From: FEN-1250 sp038237245
GTDB taxonomy: Bacteria; Gemmatimonadota; Gemmatimonadetes; Gemmatimonadales; Gemmatimonadaceae
Direction of reading: 5' to 3'
Length of the DNA stretch: 37,590 bases
Assembly: GCA_038237245.1 (NCBI GenBank)
Contig: JBBRYY010000022.1
Coordinates: 1 to 37,590 of the forward strand
Shown here: one piece after another, positions 32,648 to 37,590 of the stretch
Layout of the letters: every line of letters begins with the position of its first letter
How positions within the stretch are numbered: the first letter of the stretch is position 1
The notes under the pieces: generated by a model
Seen by the model: the letters and a program-made list of their open reading frames with translations, nothing else
What the model was told of the DNA's origin: nothing
The model's database searches: none
Position numbers and translations under genes: made by a program

Positions 32648-33931
32648 ATGACCAAACGTGGAAAGGCGATTACCGCAGTAGTAGTGGTTGTCCTCGTTGC
32701 CGGGGTGGTAGTGCTGGCGGCGTTCAAGCGCGGCGACAAGGCGGTCGAGGTGCGCCTCGAGAAGGTGCAGAAGCGCGATCTCGTTGCCTACGTCACCGCG
32801 AGTGGCCAGGTCGAGCCGCACACCAAGGTCGATGTCGCCTCGGACGTGAGCGGGCGCATCGTGAAGCTCTCCGTGAAGGAGGGCGATATGGTGACGAAGG
32901 GACAGTTTCTCCTGCAGATCGATCCGGCGACGTATGAAGCGGACGTGCAGCGCGAGGCTGCCGGCGTCGCGTCGGCGCGCGCTGATCTCGCGCGCGCGAA
33001 GGCGAATCTCGAGCAGTCGCAGAACTCCTATCGCCGCTCCTCGGAGATCGTGAAGGACAATCCGGCACTCATTTCTGCCTCGGAAATCGAGCAGCTAAAG
33101 ACCACGATGGATGTGAACAACGCGCTCTATCAGGCCGCGCAGCACAACGTCGATCAGACGAACGCCGCGCTGCGGAACTCGAACTCCCTGCTGGCGAAGA
33201 CGACGATCCAGGCGCCGATGAGCGGTCGCATCACCAAGCTCGCGGTGCAGCAGGGTGAAACCGCGGTGCCGGGCACGTTCAGCAAGGACCAGGCGCTGCT
33301 GCTGACGATCAGCGACATGAGCGTGCTCGAGACCAAGGTGAAGGTCGACGAGACCGATGTCGCGCGGCTGCACGTGGGCGACACCGCACAGGTGTTGATC
33401 GACGCCTTCCCCGACACGACCTTTCGCGGGAAGGTGACGGAAATTGCGCATAGCTCGGTGAGTGCGGGAACGACGGCCGCTGGAGCTTCGGACCAGGCGG
33501 TGGACTATGAAGTGCGCGTGCAGCTGATCGACCCGCCGATCGACACCCGCCCCGACTTCTCCGCGACGGCGAAGATCGTCTGGGATACGCGAAAGGCAGT
33601 GCTGAGCATTCCGATCATCGCGTTGACCGTTCGCGAGCACGAGGCGAACGAGAATCGCGACTCGGCTGCGGTCGCGCTCGGGAAGAAGGCGACGAAGGAC
33701 ATCGCACAGAAGGATGTCGAAGGTGTGTTCGTCGTCGGGAAGGACTCGCACGTGATGTTCCGTCCCGTGAGGGTCGGCATCCCCGGCGAGGAGTATTTCG
33801 AGGTAATCAGCGGGCTGCAGGAGGGCGAGACAGTGGTCGCCGGCAGCTACCAGGCGATCCGGACGTTGCACGACAGCACGGCCGTGAAGGAGATCAAGAA
33901 GGACGACAAGAAGAAGGAGGCAAAGGCGTGA
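32648..33931 (+). CDS. MacA-like membrane-fusion (HlyD-type) adaptor
   Basis: A 427-residue protein with one N-terminal membrane anchor (ITAVVVVVLVAGVVVLAAF, about 8-26). A lipoyl/barrel-sandwich domain follows (YVTASGQVEPHTKVDVASDV; quoted in part), then a helical hairpin of about 130 residues, a second lipoyl half with TTIQAPMSGRITKLAV, and a membrane-proximal beta-barrel domain. The tail is Lys-rich. The layout matches the periplasmic adaptor of MacAB-TolC-type exporters, which links the ABC permease to the outer channel. GGAG at 32638-32641 serves as Shine-Dalgarno. Its stop overlaps the GTG of the ATPase gene. Confidence 0.93.
   Translation: MTKRGKAITAVVVVVLVAGVVVLAAFKRGDKAVEVRLEKVQKRDLVAYVTASGQVEPHTKVDVASDVSGRIVKLSVKEGDMVTKGQFLLQIDPATYEADVQREAAGVASARADLARAKANLEQSQNSYRRSSEIVKDNPALISASEIEQLKTTMDVNNALYQAAQHNVDQTNAALRNSNSLLAKTTIQAPMSGRITKLAVQQGETAVPGTFSKDQALLLTISDMSVLETKVKVDETDVARLHVGDTAQVLIDAFPDTTFRGKVTEIAHSSVSAGTTAAGASDQAVDYEVRVQLIDPPIDTRPDFSATAKIVWDTRKAVLSIPIIALTVREHEANENRDSAAVALGKKATKDIAQKDVEGVFVVGKDSHVMFRPVRVGIPGEEYFEVISGLQEGETVVAGSYQAIRTLHDSTAVKEIKKDDKKKEAKA
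33912..33930 (+). promoter_or_regulatory. Shine-Dalgarno that decides the GTG start of the ATPase
   Basis: An AAGGAGG run within the last codons of the adaptor gene sits about 8 bases before GTG 33928, far better than the sequence before the in-frame ATG at 33955. The GTG start overlaps the adaptor stop as GTGA, so the genes are coupled. Confidence 0.6.
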
Positions 33932-34731
33932 GTCCCGTCGAGCAGGACGTCGCGATGAGCACGACTGCGGAGCGCAAGGTCGTGACGGCCGCTCCGGGTA
34001 TTGCGCCATCGTCCGACTGGGTGATCGTGACGCGCGGGATCACGCGCGACTACGACATGGGCGGCGAAGTCGTCCATGCGTTGCGTGGCGTGGAGCTCGC
34101 GGTTCGGCGCAACGAGTACGTCGCGATCATGGGTCCATCTGGCTCCGGAAAGTCCACGTTGATGAATCTGATCGGCTGTCTGGATACGCCTTCGGCCGGA
34201 GAGTATTGGCTGAATGGCGTGCTCGTGTCGCGGATGGCAGACGACGAGCTCGCGCGCGTGCGCAACCGTGAGATCGGCTTCGTCTTCCAGACGTTCAACC
34301 TGCTGCCCCGCGCAACTGCGCTGCACAACGTCGAGCTTCCGCTCGTGTACGCCGGCGTCAGTGCGGCGGAGCGCAAGGAGCGCGCGCGGGAGGCGCTGAC
34401 GCGCGTGCAGCTCGAAGATCGCATGGATCACCGGCCGAACGAGCTCTCCGGCGGACAGCGCCAGCGCGTTGCGATTGCACGTGCGCTGGTGAACCGCCCC
34501 GCGATCCTCCTCGCCGACGAGCCGACGGGAAATCTCGACTCGACGACGTCGGAAGAGATCATGCGCGTCTTCGAGGAGCTCGCGTCCTCGGGACAGACGG
34601 TGATCATGGTAACGCACGAGCCGGATATCGCGCAGCACGCGCGCCGGGTCGTCGTCCTGCGCGACGGAAGAATCTCGTCCGATGAGACGCGCGAGACCTT
34701 CCTCGCCACGCTCAACAGCGCGCGCGCATAA
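33928..34731 (+). CDS. MacB/LolD-type ABC transporter ATP-binding protein
   Basis: A 267-residue ABC ATPase with a non-conserved 35-residue extension at its N-terminus. Walker A is GPSGSGKS (69-76), the signature LSGGQRQRVAIARAL starts at 173, Walker B is ILLADEP (about 193-199) and GNLDSTTSE holds the D-loop. The switch His is in MVTHEPD. The GFVFQTFNLLPRATALHNVELPL segment is typical of the MacB/LolD/FtsE branch. It powers the two permeases downstream. It begins at GTG overlapping the adaptor stop and ends 9 bp before the first permease, with AAGGAA before that ATG. Confidence 0.95.
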   Translation: MSPVEQDVAMSTTAERKVVTAAPGIAPSSDWVIVTRGITRDYDMGGEVVHALRGVELAVRRNEYVAIMGPSGSGKSTLMNLIGCLDTPSAGEYWLNGVLVSRMADDELARVRNREIGFVFQTFNLLPRATALHNVELPLVYAGVSAAERKERAREALTRVQLEDRMDHRPNELSGGQRQRVAIARALVNRPAILLADEPTGNLDSTTSEEIMRVFEELASSGQTVIMVTHEPDIAQHARRVVVLRDGRISSDETRETFLATLNSARA

Positions 34732-34740
34732 GGAACGCAG

Positions 34741-35985
34741 ATGTCACTTCTCGACGCCGTCCGCCTCGCCCTCACGCAGATCAGGGTGCAGAAGCTCAAA
34801 AGCTTCTTCACGCTGCTTGGCGTGACCATCGGCGTGATGTTCCTCATCGCCGTGGTGTCGATCGTGAACGGGATGTCGAAGTACGTCGAGGAGGACTTCG
34901 CGGCGAAATTTCTCGGCGTCAACACCTTCACGCTGCGCCGCTTCCCGAACTTCCAGAACGGGAACGTCACCGAGGCGACGTGGCGGGAGTGGCAGCGTCG
35001 TCCGCAGATCACTTCCGAGGATGCGGAGGCCGTGCGCGCCGCGCTGCCGACCGGCACGCATTGGGCGATTCAGGACAGTCGCTATGCCACGCCGTCGTCG
35101 TCGTATCGCAATAGCGGACCGCAAGCGAGGGTTTCGGCCGTCTCGGCCGACTATTTCCTCATCAAGAATCTCGACCTCGAGCGCGGGCGTGTCTTCACGG
35201 AACAGGAAGAGCAGATTGGCGCGCCGGTGATCGTGCTCGGCAGCGAGACTGCCGAGACGTACTTCCCGAACGTCGATCCGCTGGGCAAGGATCTGCGCCT
35301 CGAGGGACTTCCCTTCCGCGTGATCGGAGTGCTCAAGAAGCAGGGGAGCACCTTTGGCATCTCGCTCGACCGCCAGGCGATTGGCCCCTTTCATTCGGAT
35401 CTTCGCCGCGTGACGCACGCGCGCATGGGACTGGATGGCGTGCTCGTTCAGGGCAGCGACGTCGGCAACCTCCAGGACGCGCAGGAGTCCACGCGCGAGG
35501 TGATGCGGAGGCGGCACCATTTGCGCCCGTCCGATCCCGACAACTTCATGATGGAAACGTCGGACTCCGCACTCGGTGCATGGCAGACGATCAAGCAGTT
35601 CCTGGTGATCGGCGGCATCGTGCTCCCGTTGATCGGGCTCGTCGTGGGTGCCATCGTGATCATGAACATCATGCTCGTCGCGGTCGCAGATCGCACGCGC
35701 GAGATCGGAATACGCAAGGCACTCGGCGCACGGCGCCGTGACATCATGTGGCAATTTCTGGTCGAGTCGGCGACGCTGAGCGTCTTCGGCGCGATCCTCG
35801 GAATCGCGCTGGGCTTTGGACTTTCGCTGCTCATCAAGTCGGTCACGCCGCTGCCATCGAGCGTCGCGTTGTGGTCGGTCCTCGTATCGGTAGTGCTGGG
35901 TGCCGGCGTCGGGATCATCGCCGGCATCTACCCGGCGAGTCGCGCATCGCGCCTCGATCCCATTCTCGCACTCAGGTCGGAGTGA
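34741..35985 (+). CDS. MacB-like FtsX-type ABC permease (first of two)
   Basis: A 414-residue protein. One membrane segment near the start (FFTLLGVTIGVMFLIAVVSI, about 22-41) is followed by a MacB-type periplasmic core domain (about 45-270). Three membrane segments then follow (about 285-308, 335-360 and 378-398), ending in GIYPASRASRLDPILALR. TREIGIRKALGAR is the cytoplasmic coupling segment that contacts the ATPase. It lacks the fused ATPase domain of E. coli MacB. Its stop overlaps the ATG of the second permease by one base (TGATG). Substrates of such exporters include peptides, siderophores and macrolides, and none can be inferred here. Confidence 0.92.
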   Translation: MSLLDAVRLALTQIRVQKLKSFFTLLGVTIGVMFLIAVVSIVNGMSKYVEEDFAAKFLGVNTFTLRRFPNFQNGNVTEATWREWQRRPQITSEDAEAVRAALPTGTHWAIQDSRYATPSSSYRNSGPQARVSAVSADYFLIKNLDLERGRVFTEQEEQIGAPVIVLGSETAETYFPNVDPLGKDLRLEGLPFRVIGVLKKQGSTFGISLDRQAIGPFHSDLRRVTHARMGLDGVLVQGSDVGNLQDAQESTREVMRRRHHLRPSDPDNFMMETSDSALGAWQTIKQFLVIGGIVLPLIGLVVGAIVIMNIMLVAVADRTREIGIRKALGARRRDIMWQFLVESATLSVFGAILGIALGFGLSLLIKSVTPLPSSVALWSVLVSVVLGAGVGIIAGIYPASRASRLDPILALRSE

Positions 35986-37235
35986 TGTCGATTCCCAACA
36001 AGCTGCACGCGTTGGGCGAGGGCGTGCTCATCGCGCTCGACGCCATCCGCACGAACAAGGTTCGCGCCGGGCTGACGATCCTCGGCATTGCGGTGGGGGT
36101 CTTCGTCGTGACGGCGATGGCGGCAGGCGTGCACGGGATCAACGCGGGCGTCGAGAAGTCGATGGCCGCCGCTGGTCCCACGACTTTCTATGTGACGCGC
36201 TGGCCCGTCGGCATCAACGGCTGCGACGGATCGGCGGACAGCTGCCCATGGCGCCACCACAAGTCGTTGACGATCGCTGAGGCGGACATGATCGCGCAGC
36301 TCCCGTCGATCAAGGGAGTGATTGCGCACGTCGGCACCGGCGCCGAGGTGAAGTACCACGATCGCGATCTCGCATCGGTGAACGTGGACGCGTACACGCC
36401 GGGTTGGACCGAGGTCGACGGCGGTGACATCAATCCCGGGCGCAGCTTCACCGAGCGCGAGAACGAGAACGCCGAGCAGGTCATCATCGTGAACGACGTG
36501 ATGGCGGCGTCGCTGTTCGAGAATGGAGATGCCGTCGGGAAGGTCGTCGCCGTGGATGGAAAACCGTTCATTGTGATCGGGCTCTATCATCCGCTCGCGA
36601 ATTTCTTCGCGGGCTCGAGCTCGCCCGGCGCAATCGTTCCGTTCGAGACCGCGCGGCGCAAGCTGCAGATGGGGGTGAAGTGGCTCGACCTCACGGTGAA
36701 GCCGAGGGACGGCGTTGCACAGGACGTCGCGATGGATGAGGTCACCGCGTCGCTGCGGACGGAGCGGAGACTGCGGCCTGCGAACGAGGACACGTGGTTT
36801 CTCTACGGACAGGAAAAGCTCATGGAGCTGTACAACAGCACGGTGCAGGTCTTCTTCATCGTCCTCATCTCGCTGTCGGCGATCGGGCTGCTGGTGGGTG
36901 GCGTCGGCGTGGTGGCGATCATGATGATCTCGGTGACGGAGCGGACCCGCGAGATCGGCGTGCGCAAGGCGCTGGGCGCGACCAAGGGCGTGATTCTATG
37001 GCAGTTCCTCGTCGAGGCGGCGACGCTGACGATGATCGGCTCGTCCACGGGGCTGCTCATCGGCGGCGCGCTCGCGTGGCTCATCCGCAAGTCGACGCCG
37101 ATCGATGCGACGATCCCGCCGCTGGCGATCGTTGCCGCGCTGGTGACGAGTGCGCTGACGGGGATCGTGTTCGGACTGCTGCCCGCGTATCGGGCGTCGC
37201 GGTTGGATCCGGTGGAGGCGCTGCGGTACGAGTAG
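35985..37235 (+). CDS. MacB-like FtsX-type ABC permease (second of two)
   Basis: I use the ATG at 35985 (416 residues), since the longer open frame is antisense-like and overlaps the first permease. The layout equals the first permease: one N-terminal membrane segment (RAGLTILGIAVGVFVVTAM), a periplasmic core domain, then three membrane segments with TERTREIGVRKALGATKG as the coupling segment and a GLLPAYRASRLDPVEALRYE end. A short insert with two Cys (GINGCDGSADSCPWRHH) in the core is absent from the first permease. The two are clearly related but diverged, so they probably form a heterodimer served by the one ATPase gene. Confidence 0.92.
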   Translation: MSIPNKLHALGEGVLIALDAIRTNKVRAGLTILGIAVGVFVVTAMAAGVHGINAGVEKSMAAAGPTTFYVTRWPVGINGCDGSADSCPWRHHKSLTIAEADMIAQLPSIKGVIAHVGTGAEVKYHDRDLASVNVDAYTPGWTEVDGGDINPGRSFTERENENAEQVIIVNDVMAASLFENGDAVGKVVAVDGKPFIVIGLYHPLANFFAGSSSPGAIVPFETARRKLQMGVKWLDLTVKPRDGVAQDVAMDEVTASLRTERRLRPANEDTWFLYGQEKLMELYNSTVQVFFIVLISLSAIGLLVGGVGVVAIMMISVTERTREIGVRKALGATKGVILWQFLVEAATLTMIGSSTGLLIGGALAWLIRKSTPIDATIPPLAIVAALVTSALTGIVFGLLPAYRASRLDPVEALRYE

Positions 37236-37262
37236 GGCGGCGAGCCGGGGATTGCGACAGGA

Positions 37263-37550
37263 TCACTTCAACGAGGACTTCGTCGCGCCGCGCGCGCGAA
37301 ACCACCCGCATGTCCGCATTTGCGAGTGGCGTACGTAGGTGACTTCCGGCGGAGTCATCGAATCGACGTGCGCGGTGTCACTCGCACTTCGCGAGTTGCC
37401 ATAGCCCTGGGCACAGACTTCGACGTGCTGACGGAGCCTGGACGGGTCTCGATTCAACGCGTACTGCGTCAGCGCATAGATCGCTGCGACCACCACGATA
37501 GCGCCGACGACGATCCAGCGCCCTCGAGATTGTCTGTCGACTTCGCTCAT
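37263..37550 (-). CDS. Small membrane protein of unknown function
   Basis: A 95-residue protein with one hydrophobic segment (about 12-28) after a short charged N-terminus, followed by a soluble part with two Cys (in EVCAQGYG and MRTCGW) that could form a disulfide outside the cytoplasm. I recognise no domain. A GGGAAG Shine-Dalgarno-like run precedes the ATG at 37550. It converges on the efflux operon with a 27-bp gap. Confidence is moderate because the protein is short and has no recognised family. Confidence 0.6.
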   Translation of the reverse strand: MSEVDRQSRGRWIVVGAIVVVAAIYALTQYALNRDPSRLRQHVEVCAQGYGNSRSASDTAHVDSMTPPEVTYVRHSQMRTCGWFRARGATKSSLK

Positions 37551-37590
37551 AATCTTCCCACTGGAATTCCCGCGAGCAACCCCGCGTTCC

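Noticed and set aside
1..37590. tRNA, rRNA, CRISPR arrays, insertion sequences, integrases and attachment sites
   Set aside because: I looked for conserved rRNA and tRNA-like segments, spaced direct repeats, and transposase or recombinase motifs and saw none.

Overview
This is a contiguous high-GC bacterial chromosomal segment holding 34 protein-coding genes, with no tRNA, rRNA, CRISPR array, insertion sequence or phage gene that I can see. The gene mix suggests a Gram-negative-type heterotroph: a TolC-type outer-membrane channel with a MacA/MacB-like exporter, several lipobox lipoproteins, exported peptidases, an Ala/Arg/Asp-rich proteome and a compact primary sigma factor lacking a long region 1.1. 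The flavour (many secreted amidohydrolases, M28/M20 peptidases, DUF983, tandem FtsX-type permeases) fits Gemmatimonadota or a neighbouring phylum. That assignment is inference from gene content and was not tested against a database.

Layout. Positions 1-4014 (minus) carry a peptide/amide hydrolase cluster: a partial amidohydrolase, an M20 carboxypeptidase, a YajQ-type nucleotide-binding protein, an M28 aminopeptidase and a DUF983 protein, with two ATGA start/stop overlaps. Positions 4186-6176 (plus) carry a translationally coupled pair, a HEXXH zinc metallopeptidase-like protein and a D-Ala-D-Ala-ligase-like ATP-grasp enzyme. Positions 6186-8408 (minus) encode a secreted bicupin and a D-aminoacylase-like amidohydrolase. 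Positions 8516-10227 (minus) encode the primary sigma factor and signal peptidase I.

Positions 10384-15835 (minus) form a tightly packed run read in the order larE, thpR, a membrane-anchored unknown, an NtrC-type sigma-54 activator, a small membrane protein and an aldehyde dehydrogenase. Next come a secreted JAMM/MPN-like protein (minus), a DUF486 membrane protein and a lipoprotein (plus), an imidazolonepropionase-like amidohydrolase and the ComM-type AAA ATPase (minus), and a GT-C-type membrane glycosyltransferase (plus).

Positions 22930-29477 (minus) form a second tight run: a very large NtrY-like membrane sensor kinase, a tandem AsnC/siroheme-decarboxylase-like protein and a repeat-rich lipoprotein. 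Diverging from it is an atypical creatininase-family protein, followed by a secreted unknown. Positions 31088-37235 (plus) are a complete tripartite efflux operon: TolC-like channel, membrane-fusion protein, ABC ATPase and two different FtsX/MacB-type permeases. A small membrane protein closes the window on the minus strand.

The most unusual items are the metallopeptidase/ATP-grasp pair, the sensor kinase/AsnC-tandem/lipoprotein operon with an AT-rich palindrome inside it, the exported JAMM-like protein, and the creatininase homologue whose metal-site residues differ from the family. None is proven to be a new system.
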